A DNA stretch of 27,556 nucleotides from Schoenoplectus triqueter (Eukaryota; Streptophyta; Magnoliopsida; Poales; Cyperaceae), in the NCBI GenBank assembly GCA_964058805.1, contig CAXKVV010001619.1:1-27556 (forward strand), given 5' to 3'. A model generated the notes under the pieces. The model made no database searches. It was not told where the DNA came from and saw only the letters and a program-made list of their open reading frames with translations. Positions 1-11,700 of this stretch are shown one piece after another; the first letter of the stretch is position 1; every line of letters begins with the position of its first letter. Both the position numbers and the translations under genes were made by a program.

Positions 1-239
1 CCATCTATGGGTATGATCTAACACAATCATTTTTTCGTCGTTCATCAATCTTTTTTTCTTAAATAAGAACTTGCTTATTAAAGTTTCAGCAGATACACTT
101 ATATGTCTCACTTTTATTACTAGATCACCATACATGTTAGCGGCATATTGATTGCTTTATTTCCTATTCTTCTATTTTATATGTACTTAATCTAATAACA
201 TTTTTGTCTTGAAACTTCATTTCTTTAATTTAATTCTAG

Positions 240-1483
240 AGCGAAATTCGAGGACGAGATAACTCGTGATCTCAAGCACACTGGTGCTGGCATCTTATCA
301 ATGGCAAATGCTGGTCCCAATACCAATGGAAGCCAGTTCTTTATTACTCTTGCTCCATGCCAATCCCTTGATGGTACATATTCTTATCTCAGACCCACAC
401 CTTACTGAACTAGCTGCCACTTCAGAACCTAGATATTGGATTAATCACTAAATTGAACCATGAACTCTTTTATAGACAAAAAATCGATCTCAAGAGTAAG
501 AAGTTTGTGAATACCACAATGCTATTGGTGCCAGAATTGATTTATGTTCTAATTGTAAAAATAATACAGAACTGGAACTATATCATGCAAAGATGTATCA
601 TATATCTTTGTTAAATATGACATTGGCATTTTTTTTCCCAAGTTGGTAACCTTATAAGAACATTTATTAATTGTGCAAATGACAGGAAAACATACAATCT
701 TTGGAAGAGTGTGTGGAGGTATGGAGATTGTGAAGCGGCTTGGTAGTGTTCAAACTGATAAGAATGATCGGTACGTTAAGTTTTTGCTTCACGTATAATT
801 TTACTAAATCACTTCTCTTCTGCTCCATATGAAACCTTAACATTTTTACATAGCATTGAAGCATGGGATGTATTCCTAGATGCCCGTGTTATTTCAATAC
901 ATTCACATTTTACATAGCAATGACACATGGGATGTATTCCTAGATGTCCATGTTATTTCAATACCTTCACATTTTACATAGCAATGATGCATTGGATGTA
1001 TTCCTAGATGCCCATGTCGCTTCAATACCTTTGATTACTAACCTCAATCTGAACTGCCTCTTTCCCTTTTTTTTTGAGAAGGCGACGGTGAATTGTGAAT
1101 TTTGGTTTTGTACTATGTGGTTGATTAGATAAGAAACAGGTATTATTCTGATACTCAAAAAAGGTGCGGAGTAGTTTTGGCATAATTATTCAGGGATCGT
1201 AGCATTAGATTTTCAATTTTTATTTGAAGATATTTGGACATCATGAAAATTAAATTTGCATTCCTCAATGGATTGTTGTTCCTGTGAACTAAAGGCCATT
1301 AATATAAGGTATATGGCTTTCAGTGACGCAGTAAAACAGCAAAAGGTACAAATTGTATTATTGAAATTGGTTTGATGTCATGCATTTCTACTTTTGTTAC
1401 TTGGGTCTTTAATAAGTTTAATCTTTTGCTGATGCAGACCAGTCCATGATGTGAGGATACTGCGTACTATTGTCAAAGATTAG
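240..1483 (+). CDS. CYP18-2: CYP18-2/PPIL1-type peptidyl-prolyl cis-trans isomerase (cyclophilin), 3' portion
   Basis: This is the 3' part of a single-domain cyclophilin, a proline cis-trans isomerase. The closest family is plant CYP18-2 / animal PPIL1, a spliceosome-associated cyclophilin acting in the nucleus. Three coding exons are visible: 240-373, 686-770 and 1438-1483 (TAG stop at 1481-1483). Introns are GT-AG and the phases join cleanly (GG|A entering the window, then G|GA and CG|A). About 87 residues can be read: AKFEDEI, the substrate-pocket stretch [16 protein letters not shown], then [23 protein letters not shown], ending in [15 protein letters not shown]. About 75 N-terminal residues, including the catalytic Arg, lie upstream of the window. 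The position of the cyclosporin-contacting Trp of CypA is Ser here (CQSLDG), so low drug affinity is inferred. The exons are in frame and undamaged, so the gene looks functional. Confidence 0.95.
841..1031. repeat. Three tandem copies of a 64-65 bp unit in cyclophilin intron 2
   Basis: Copies start at about 841, 906 and 970, each beginning CATTTTACATAGCA and continuing through GATGTATTCCTAGATG to TTTCAATACC. They differ at scattered positions, so the array is not brand new. It lies wholly inside the intron 771-1437. No coding role is visible. Confidence 0.9.
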
Positions 1484-1786
1484 TGAAAGATAGAAGACCG
1501 AGTTTATGCTTATGAGAAGGATATGGTGTGATTTTCATTTTCTGGAGGAAAAGAATGGGATATTTTAGTTTTCCGTTGGAAATGTCAAGACTCCTCTTCT
1601 ACTAAATTAGACTACCATTAGAAAAACAAATTGGAATGTTTTAGTACATTAGTTTTCATTGCTGTGTTTTCCTAGTGCTTAGTTTCATGGTCTCGTGGAG
1701 GGAAGGAAAAAATGTAATACAAAAGACCAAAAACTTGCAATATGACGTCATTTCCCTCATTTTGCTCGCTCGTTTTGCTGCTTGAC
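1484..1786 (+). other. 3' flank / probable 3' UTR of the cyclophilin gene
   Basis: AT-rich sequence after the TAG stop with no open frame and no recognisable gene. No canonical AATAAA was picked out, so the polyadenylation point is undetermined. The next recognisable object is the MITE beginning near 1787. Confidence 0.4.
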
Positions 1787-2226
1787 CAACGATTTTTTAT
1801 TATAATTATTCAAATAATTTTAATTTTAATTTTAATAATAAGAATGATAAAATTAAAAATTTAAGAATATAAATAGCAGCGCGTAATTGTTAGTGACGTT
1901 TTGCAAAGACGTTGTCATCAGTGATGTTTTTTCTTTTTCTTTTTTCTTTTTTAGTTTTTTTTTTTTAAAAAATCTATCAATGTGACGTTTTTTTTACGGG
2001 TGCTATCACAAATGAAATCCTGTCAACGTCAAGGCGAGCTAAAAAAAATAAAAAATATCACTGAGAGTGACATCTTTATGCAAACACGTCAATGAAACTG
2101 ACGACTGATACGTTTACACAACATTACAAAACGCGCTGTCATTTGTATTCTTAAAATTTTAATTTTATCAGTTTTTATTGTTAAATTAAAATTATTTGAA
2201 TAATTATTATCAAAAAAACGCTACTC
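1787..2226. mobile_element. Long-TIR MITE (Mutator-like candidate), copy 1, about 440 bp
   Basis: The two ends are inverted repeats of roughly 85-100 bp. The left end reads TTTTTTATTATAATTATTC and continues CAAATAATTTTAATTTTAA; the right end, reverse-complemented, reads TTTTTTTGATAATAATTATTC and continues the same way. The TIR continues to an AGCGCGT block. The flanks carry CTTGAC at 1781-1786 and at 2227-2232, a candidate target-site duplication (7 of 9 bases if read as 9 bp). There is no coding capacity, so it is non-autonomous. The interior carries repeated TGACG-type motifs. A second copy of the same family is at 25730-26320. Long TIRs with a roughly 9-bp duplication suggest the Mutator superfamily; this is an inference. 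Confidence 0.8.
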
Positions 2227-2742
2227 CTTGACTATGTTAGCACGATGTAAACATTGTTCAAATGTAGACCAGTATTGTGGATATATGCTTGAACTGCCAA
2301 CGCAATTTCAATATACTCTTTGTTTTGGAAAACTCAGAGCCGATCTTGACTAGTGTCACCAAATGATGCTAATACAGTTCAAACAGACTACAATTTCTTC
2401 TATCAAACATTATAATTGCAACCAGCATAGCAATTTCTGCAAAGTAAAACCCTCTTTGCTTCAATTGAAGACATTTCATCTACGTAGCTATCTAAAGCTA
2501 TCTATTATTGGCGTCTTGACATTCTCTTCTTCTTTTTTTAAATGCACACGGAGGATACATGCGGGCTGGACTAAAATACGAACTATAAAACAAAACAACG
2601 CAGTACATCGTGGAAGAATAACTATTCCATCTAAAAGCTAACACTAGAAAGCACATACAGCCAACTGTTAGGATACAAGTCAAGCAGATTCAAAGCTAAA
2701 CAAGCCTAAAAGCAAAAGATGGGACCCATACACACAGCGGCG
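2227..2742 (-). other. 3' UTR / convergent spacer downstream of the LEA-TMEM205 gene
   Basis: No gene is supported here. The part nearest 2742 should be the 3' UTR of the minus-strand gene. It contains a 23-bp segment (2612-2634) nearly identical to 2821-2846 inside that gene's last exon, apart from a 3-bp gap. Confidence 0.4.
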
Positions 2743-4412
2743 CTACTGGCAGCAAGACATTAGTCTGGCCAGATGGACAAGGTGCCACGTCAGTGCCATG
2801 AGTGTAAGCACATTAACAAGGGAAGAATAACTATTCCACCATCTAAGTCTGATACTAAGCCTCCTAAGCTTATTCTCAGCAGCTGCCTCTTCATTGCGCA
2901 TGTCAGTCTGAGAAGTGGATTTTGTGGTTCCAAAGGAGCCACTCGAACCGGTGGCAGTAGTGGTGGTCGTCGTGATTACTGATGCAAGGCCAGTTGCAGT
3001 TATTGCTGGCTCAACAATGTCAGATATGTCGCGTCCCCTGCCTTCTTCCTTCTCTACCTTCATCCTCTCAAACATTATCTGCAATAAAATTTAAAGAACA
3101 ATTAATCAGTTCAAATAAGAAATATCACAGAAATTAATAGAAAGCAAGTTGTTTGTTAAAATAAACAAACCTTTGTTCCAATGGGCTCCAGGAAGAACAT
3201 ATTAACCACAACCATGCAAAGTGCACCAAGCAGGTTATAAGCTTGAAATTTCTCCGCCATATTCGCTTTACCCCTCCCAAAAGATTGAGCAAGAAATGCT
3301 ACCAAAATCCCATATGCAATTGAACGAAAATAAGCCGGATACACCTTGCTCTGCACCATCCCGAATTGCTGACGCGGCAACGCTGATGCAAGCACATGGC
3401 TCGATATAAATGTAACCCACACACACATGCCATACGCTGTTACAAATCCTAGCAGCTGTATGACAGCCCAGACTACATGGCTTGTTCGAGGACTGGACAC
3501 ATAGGATGCCATGTCATATGCCACATCACGTGCACGCCTTACAATGTCGGTTAGGTTTTGTACAGTTTCATCTGCTATATCCCCTGCCTTCATCTTCTTT
3601 TCCTTCACTTCCTCCTTCAAATGTGAAGCTTTGTCTTTGACTTCTTCTCCCATTTCAGATAAACTCTCCCTGGGTTTCTCCTTAGCTTGAACTATAGTAT
3701 TCTCAGCATTGGCTAACTTATCTCCTATTTTCCCTTTGGCCTCTGACACTTTATCCTCAATCCCTCCCTTTGCCTGGGATAACTTATTCTCGGCCGATTC
3801 CTTCGCATCAATCGTCATATCCACCACCTTTTCACCTGCTTGGGATAACTTATCCTTTGTTACCTCCTTGGCCTGGGATAATTTGTCCTTGGTTGCATCA
3901 CTGGCTTCGGACAATTTACTGGTTGCAGCATCTTTTGCCTCAGACGCCTTATCTTTTGTTGCCTCCTTGACTTGGAATAACTTATTCTCTGCTGCATCTT
4001 TGGCGTCCTGCACCTTTTCCTTCGCACCTTTCATCGACTCCTCAGCATCTGAGAGTTTATCCTTGCCATGAGGGAAAAGGCCAGATAACTTATCCTTGGC
4101 ACCACCAATGGCATGTTCTACACCTGATGCGGCACCAGATAACTTATCCCGGCACACACCAAATGCATCACAAACCTTATCCTTAGCCGGCTCCGACAAT
4201 TCCTTGACAGTATCTCCGCCTTTACCATTGCTGACGCCGGTACCGGTATCAGCTGGGAATTGGCGCTCATGTTCAAGTACTATAACCCGGTGGCACTCCC
4301 GGAGAACTTGGTCGGAGACCAGTTTCTGGTGAGATGGGTTCACCGGCGGTGTCAGGACTCCAGCTGCGGTGAGTGTTGATACTACAAGAGCTAATGCTAA
4401 CAGGTTCATCAT
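2743..4412 (-). CDS. LEA-repeat and TMEM205-like (DUF4149) membrane protein
   Basis: Two coding exons, 4412-3171 and 3078-2743, separated by a phase-0 GT-AG intron, encode 525 aa. Residues 1-20 are a hydrophobic signal-like stretch (MMNLLALALVVSTLTAAG). Residues about 70-280 are a hydrophilic Lys/Ala/Asp-rich amphipathic region with recurring KDKLSxAKEx and AENKLxQAK 11-mer-like repeats, typical of group 3 LEA proteins. Residues about 305-425 match the TMEM205-like domain: membrane segments near 311-336, 357-377 and 390-409, with the loop VQSKVYPAYF and the acidic/basic stretch ERMKVEKEEGRG. A Thr/Ser-rich linker (449-475) precedes a final membrane segment at about 500-520 and a CCQ terminus. 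Plants have similar fusions annotated as LEA domain-containing proteins. It probably sits in an endomembrane with the LEA region on one face; function is unproven. The second Met (4409) is an equally possible start. Confidence 0.9.
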
Positions 4413-4536
4413 TTTGTGATCCGAGTGCTTTTAGTAGAAACTCATTGAAAAAGGAAATGACAAAACATATGAACGAAATAAATGATTTTCTGAAGTGAAG
4501 CGGTGGGGTACGGATTACTATGTAAACGAGGTGCGA

Positions 4537-4591
4537 GCCGACGCGTGTAGAACTTAAACAATTGACACGTGTCTAAGCAGCGACGCGTGTT
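4537..4591 (-). promoter_or_regulatory. DRE / ABRE / CE3-like cluster upstream of the LEA-TMEM205 gene
   Basis: Within 180 bp upstream of the start codon there are four sites: GCCGAC (4537-4542, DRE/CRT core) overlapping ACGCGTGTA (4541-4549, CE3-like), the perfect palindrome GACACGTGTC (4564-4573, G-box/ABRE), and ACGCGTGTT (4583-4591, CE3-like). ABRE plus a coupling element plus DRE is the classic combination for ABA- and drought-induced LEA genes. Regulation is inferred from motifs and from the LEA nature of the product. No convincing TATA box was seen for this gene. Confidence 0.6.
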
Positions 4592-4766
4592 GGGCTCGAC
4601 AGCTGGAAGAAAATTTGATTTGTAACAAGGTTTAGGAAAATAAAAATTAACACGAATTAAGCTCCAAACTCAAAGCCCATTGAAGAACAATCCTTTGTAG
4701 GCTTAGACAAATTTGGCAAAGCGCTTCGTTAATCTCATCTCCTCGAGGTGTCCGGAGCTCCCTATA

Positions 4767-4940
4767 AAAGATGAAGTGTAGTATCTGTTCTTATCAGTTT
4801 AATATCTGATATGTGAGCCATATGCTCACAATGATATTAAATTATTTTTTGTGGGGAGGGTCTACCACACTGGCTTGCTACTGAGGCCCTCGAGCGTCGT
4901 CTTTGTGCTGCACTAGTACTACTGCATGGGCTGACGCATA
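4767..4940 (+). ncRNA. U2 snRNA-like sequence with unrecognisable 5' domain (probable pseudogene)
   Basis: From 4769 the sequence follows U2 snRNA. The branch-point recognition region GTGTAGTATC (4777-4786) is intact. It continues through the TGTTCTTATCAGTTTAATATC block and a perfect GTGAGC/GCTCAC stem at 4813-4829. Next come an Sm-like run ATTATTTTTTG (4841-4851) and GGGGAGGGTCT, then stem III/IV-like sequence ending near GGGCTGACGC. What is missing is the first 20 or so bases of U2 (the stem I region): the sequence there (about 4745-4766) does not match. The U6-pairing GATCA reads GATGA. No upstream sequence element of the TCCCACATCG type was found. A 5'-truncated pseudogene is the best reading; a divergent variant gene is possible. 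Confidence 0.75.
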
Positions 4941-5756
4941 CCTACCAATTCTAAATTGGAAATGTTTTTCTATACCTCGGTAAATTACATCAGAATATCT
5001 TTTAATTTTCCGGTAAATGATTTCTTGTCTACAACTTAAGCATGCATGACAAAAATATGGCGTCGCATATAAGAATTATTATATGATCGTTCCTACAGTG
5101 GCATGACATATTGATTGATGTGTTAAAGTCGCTTTTTTCAGGTTTAAAAAGACTCGAGTTCAAAATTTAACATGAAGATATATGATTTCATCTTTTTCAC
5201 GCAACAGATATATCGATATCTTACCTTTGTTTCAATCGTACAAGCACGCACTTTTACTATTTTGTAATTATAACACCTTTCCCAAAAATTATCGTCTGAA
5301 TCAAAACTCAGTTGAATTCAAATAAAATTTAGATAGCCTGACCTGACGCACTTGTATTTTTTTACTCTCCGCAACTTTTTTCGAAGGCTTTGACAGCTCA
5401 CAGCTCACTAGTCATGAAGAGAAGAAGAGGTACAAAAAAATGTCTTATCCAGTTAAGGATGAACAATGATCAGATATAATAACAGAAATTGGCTCTAAAT
5501 GACTTGATTAATTTTCGAATCTTATGCTCCTATTTAAGAATTTACAAATCTTTCGTATTCTCTGTTACTTGAACGGAGATGGCACGAACTAACTACCCAC
5601 CTTTTCCTAGATTCCTATCCAACACCCATAACAATAACTAGTTCATCTAATAAAAACCCAAATATCACCCCTCTGAAATTAGCAATCAATCAGTATTAAT
5701 TTGTACCCCCTGTTGTATACTCAAATAACACATTGCATCTCCAGGAAAATCCCCTC
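4941..5756. other. Spacer between the U2-like sequence and the SPY stop codon
   Basis: AT-rich DNA with no supported gene. The last few hundred bases (about 5500-5756) should hold the 3' UTR of SPY, which ends at 5757 on the minus strand. No repeat or RNA gene was recognised. Confidence 0.35.
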
Positions 5757-8700
5757 TTACTTTCCTCCATGACCATTTTCATTGCATCTTGTACTTGAAC
5801 CTGAACTTGACCCAGAAACCAAAACACCCAGCCCATTTGAGTTGGCACCTAAATTCAAACTTGTTAACATCCCATTCCCAGTGCCATTTACATTCGCATT
5901 TCCTTCTAGCCCCTTAAGAAGTCCAGGGAGGCCATTATCAGGCTTGAGCAGCTCAACCCGGCTAAGGGAAGGCACATCACCACTGCAGTAACGGTGCCAC
6001 ATGTTACGGTATGCTGCCTCCAACCCATGAGTGAATTTCTCCCCATTGCACAAAGGAGACTTCAGCATCATGTCTCGCAGAGACGTACGCGTGTCTTGAA
6101 GGGCAGACACGTCAGAAGCTAGGTCAATTGCAATTTTTATGTATTCCTCCTCTGATTTGCCGACCAATCGACCAAGACCTATATTTATGCATATACGAGA
6201 TTTGGCTAATTATTATATTTAAAAAAGTCAACATTTTTTATGTATCACTGACAAAGTGGCTATGTTTTACCTAAAAATCAATTTATAGATTAAATAATAG
6301 GTAAACATCTCAGGCTACTTGTCTTTTGTTTACATTGAAAACACCAAATTTTCACCAGAAGCCCCCAAAAAATCAGACGAGGTGAAAAGAACATACCAAT
6401 GTTAGAAAGAAGACTAACACCAACATTATGGGCATGTACTGAGCCGGCCATGGTAACACATGGAACCCCCATGTATAAAGATTCACATGTAGTCGTGGTC
6501 CCCGCATATGGAAAGGTATCCAGGCTGTATTATCCAAAAAAGAAAAAGCAAAGAGAGAACAGAAGAAGAGGGGAAAAACTAATATTATGCTCAAAACTGG
6601 CATTTTGAAACTTAGCATTGAGAGAAAATAACACATACATGGTCAACAAATAATCTGTTCTTTCTATTCTTTTTACTCGTACAATTTCCCACTATAATAA
6701 CAGTGTTGTCATCTATGTGGCAGCACCCACCTAAAAAAGTACTTTCAGGAGCAAACACAATAATAATGAGGGGTACCATTTGCAAAATTTAACCATTTTC
6801 TTTTAGAACTTCTGTGCACCACCCAACAACCCAACAAACACCACTGAACCACCTAAACCACATGAACAGAAAATTATTTGTACAATAACTAGCGGTGGCA
6901 GAGATGTGCATATTGGATGGTGTTACCAGTCAGTTTGAATTAAACATCTATAGTTTGTCTAGTGTTGAAATCCAAATAATTCGCTAACCAGCAAGCATAC
7001 AAACTCAAGATAACCATAATAACATAATTAAAAATAAAAGGAGAACAAAAATACATCCTAGTATAATATCCACAAGGTATTACACTGGCAAGCAAACAAA
7101 GCACAAACTAATTCCCTTGTGTAAGAACTGTCGGCTATTGTCCATAAATCATCAAATATTGAAAAATATATAGAACGTGATCTCCATGAATCCATCACAT
7201 TCCCATCAATAGATAAATAAATAGAAGCAGACCTGATATCCATGAGGGAATAGGCTTGCATGTGATCATGGTTGAGGAGTATAAGAGGCAACAAGTCAAC
7301 ACGCAAAGGCTCAAGGCCGAGCTGCTCAAGAGTGGTTAGGAACCTCTGTCTGACGCTGTCACAACAGAAGGGCTTGCACTTAACCACCAGCCGCGAGTTT
7401 GGCACTGCACATAGTATACGTGCCCACACTCTCAACACCTTTGGAGTTATCTGTTGATAGAGGCAGAAAGACGCTCGTAAAGTCATAATGCTCTAGACAT
7501 TTAAGATCAGTCAGAGGCAAATAATTGCACGGAAGATAATATACCGAGAAAAGTACTTACAAAAGATCGTAAAGGCCTAAACACGTTGAACTGTGCCACT
7601 AAGACCTTTCCTTCTTCTTTTCTCTTTTTATTTTAAGTGAATTGATACTAATAACAACGACAGGTTGCCTGCTGCCATACTAGAGAAGGATACTTCTATA
7701 GAAGGCAATTTCTTATAGGTTCGTTACTTTCCCAAGTAGGCAACAAGTATTATGATTCAATTGCACAGTACTATCTAGAGAGAGAAGTATAAGAAACAAC
7801 ATCAACATTGTAGGCTTATATAGATAGCCAACATGACTTGGCTGAGTGAAGCGCTCAACACCAATACTACCCTACATAAATTAGTTAAGCACTTTTACCT
7901 TGGCTAAATTGTTGAAGCTTCCAAAAGTGATGAAACCATTTGAGAGAGCAGGTGTTGGGCACACAGGGCCTGCTTCTGGTGAAGGTGTGTAGCACAGAAA
8001 GCACTCCGGCAACCGCACCAACTCCTCCACATGCCTATTCATAGTCAAATAATTCATAGTTTCTCCATGTTAAAAATAATAGCTCAGCAATGAATTAGGA
8101 ATATAAGGGATTTGGAGGGAAGCTGTTTGCAAAAGTAAAACCTTACTTTTGTTTAGTTGTAACTGGATCTGCTAATGGATCTGAAATCCGATAGTCAATT
8201 GCAGGTAGACCTGTTGTATTAGGGTAACCAATCCAAGTTACCTGCAAACAAGAAATAAGAAATAAATAGATGATAAGCGAATGGTGGCCTTGTCAATGCA
8301 TCACAAATTGACAAACCCTCGAGAATAAAAAAAAATGGAATTGTATCTGCACCTGTATAGGAGCAGGCCGGCATGCCAAGGCACCTAGTTTATTATTGGC
8401 TGTGTGACCCGTCAACTCCACCAAAATGTCAATTTTGTCCTGTCTAACCAGACTTGCTATCTTCTTCTCATCAATACCATATATGTCCCTCCATGTACCT
8501 CCTTTCTTAAGCACCTTATCCTTGAATTTTAGGGTTTTTGCATCTGCCTAAATGAATGAAAACCAATCCAAAGAATAAGAAATTAAGCAGTATAAAGAGA
8601 CATGGATTTTTTTTCTTCTTTTTATATAATAGATTTCATTGAGAACAGTTTGCTTGCAAATATTCTAAATAATAAAATGTAAATGCAGTCTCTCTCTCTC

Positions 8701-11700
8701 TCATTCTCTCTTCCATCCACTCCCCTCTCACTCTCTTCTCTCATATATAATCAATGCCTTGCCCACAGATTACTTTCAGTGGGTTTCTTTGCACTCGGTT
8801 ACTTCAAATCACCTTTGAACTTCAATAGCTTTTTTTTCTAGCATACAAAATAGTTTCATCTGATTTGGAATTTCATTATTTCACCATGTATATGTACCCT
8901 TTATCCCAATATTGCATAGAAATGATATCAGAGGCCATCTTATGCAATCTCATTTATGCCCTCAGCCTTTAGCAGGGTAAGGAAGAATCTGGTTTTAGCT
9001 GCGTCATTCGGGGACTTTTACAGACCTCCTTTTAATTATTTAAAAAGAAAGCTGTAGTTTCCAGTTTCAGTGACCATTTATAAAAAAAGGTTATCCAAAG
9101 TACTCTCTGACCAATTTTACGATTTAAGAATGTGTTGCATTTTGTATTGACCAGCTGTTGGCTCCAGGACCACATCAACTAAGACAACGTGTTAGCAAGT
9201 TGATCCACTAGTGGTTCCTATTTCCTATATTAACCAGCCCAAGCTGCTCATGCATCCATATGATGGTTTTGATGCCAGGTAGCACCACAGTTAACCTTGG
9301 TACCTCTTACTCAAAACAGTATGTCAAATGAACAGTACCTTAACAACAGCAGAGTAGACAATGACTTTATAATTGGTGTCATCATGATAAGATAGAGGCG
9401 CCTCAATGAAGTAGGAGACTGAATGTGTAAAATAATCAGGAGAGACATAGCCAATGACCAACGGGCGGTCTGGATCTTTAGGGTTTTCCCAGCTGTCATA
9501 CTGTGAGAATAGCTTCATGAACCGCATTCCCCATTCCCTTCATATGGTGTATTTCAAAATAAACATATAAAAGGATGAAAGAATTATCATATAAATTCCA
9601 GAATATTACCCCGCCAATCCTTCTTCGGTCTTTTCCTCTTTCTAAATAAATTCAGCGGTAATCAGGGAGTTTTGAAAAAAAAAAACAGAAAAAGGTAGCA
9701 AACACTCCCCAGGTCTTATAGAGGAATATGTAAAATTTTCTCACCAATATACCAATGAAACAAATATAATGGTGGTACCTGTGAGCATCATAGAGTTTAT
9801 CATCTATGCCTTCATCTACATAGTTCAAAGCCAACAGTCGATTCTGCAACATATTTATTTATAAAAGGAAGTAACTAAACCAAGACCAAAACAAATACAC
9901 AAATGAAGTACGTAACAAAAACCTAACAAATATAGAGAGAACAGTACCTGACCAGCATTTCGAGAATCAGGATCAATTTGAAGGCACCTCTCATAAGCAT
10001 CTATTGCTAAATCTATGTTACCAGCGTCTCTGTATAGCACCCCTAATTGCCACAAATATTAAAAAGTAAATGACAATGGAATAATTATACACTAACCAAA
10101 ATAATGAACTCAAATATATTTCACAAATGACAGGAATATCCATTACCCTCCATATTCAACTGCATAGTATCAAAATAACCCTCCCCTATACATAAGAGCT
10201 AAATGCTGATTTTTTTTTTTTGCTAAAAAAATAATACCTTAAAATGATAATTGTTCAGCAAGACCTACTTCAAATTCATCATTTATACATGACACAAACA
10301 GTAACCAACTTTTTGAACTACTTATTTTATTTACTATGACTCAACTATTGCAAATACATAATCAGATTAGTTAAAAAAAATAATTCATTTCCATAAAAGA
10401 AAAAAAAAATGAATCTGTCTTCTTAAGAATGATGAAATTACATAAACATTGTTATGATTTCATCATAATTTGTCCTCTAAAGATTGTTTGTGCAGTCGGG
10501 ACAAAATAATTTTACAATTAAATGTAACATTTCTCATTTCCAACTAAAATAAGTTTTTCTTCCCCTGAAAAAAAAAGCTCGTCTTAAAAAAATTAGTGTT
10601 GTTCTCTTAGACTTTTTGAAGAGGCAAAGCTAGTTTTTCATTTTAGTTACAACAGAGGAAAAATGAAACAAACGGCCTGCGGCAACTTTTTATCGAGTCA
10701 GGACAAAAGGATGAAGCATATACGATAGAACTTCAAATTAGGAAAGAGCAAATTCCTATCATATGCACTACCTAGGTTATTGTAAGCCTCTGCATAAGTT
10801 GGGTTTGCTGCAATAGCTTTCTCTATCATGCTAGCTGCAGCATCCATCTTACCCTACAGTGAGAATGGAATAAAAGAGCAAGCAGGATAAGAATAAGGCA
10901 ATATTCTGCATCACCTGAAAAAATAAATAAACTGGAGCCCAGTATCTACTAGATGTATACAGCTATCGACTAGAGGAACAAACCTGAACAGTGTAAACAA
11001 CTCCGAGATTGTTTAGAGATTGTGAGAAATTAGGCTTAATAGATAAAGCCATCTGCAAATCAATAAATACGAATTCATACCAGAAATATGAAGATGTTGC
11101 AATTTGACAAATTTTATTGGAGAGAATGCAAAACGTACCTGATAACACTCAACAGCTTTGTCCAAGTTGTCTCTATCTTTGTAAATAACTCCTAAATTAT
11201 TGCATGCCTCAGCACAACGAGGGTTGAAATGTAAAGCAAGCTCGTAAAACACAATAGCCTTCAGAAATAAAGAAACAAATTTAATTACTATGAAGTCTAC
11301 AATAAAGGGGAATCAATGATGCTACTAATAGGCTTACCAACATTGCACAATTCACCAATCAGAAGGGTTTACTGCCTGCATTCTTTCGTGACTCCATTTT
11401 TAAAGTTTATAAACAAAACATAAGACTTAAATGACAAACTAAACAGTCAGATATGATCTTTGTAAATCTTCCTCTACACAAACCTAAGAGCAACATACAG
11501 AAATTGTCCATGTCAAAGGATGTACTTATTTATCTGAGCCCATGAAACTTATACAAAAAAATCTAATGTTACTTCATTTTTATGCTTTCAGATTGGGTTC
11601 ATTTCTAGCCCACCCCAATTTATTTGGGATTAAAGGCTTTGTTGTTGTTGTTGTTGTACTTCATTTTTATTTAAGTTAACTTGAGTTCATTAAAGTTTTA

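Noticed and set aside
3709..4071. Plus-strand frame with repeating DNLS/ASLASD units
   Set aside because: This is the antisense shadow of the LEA repeat region of the minus-strand gene.
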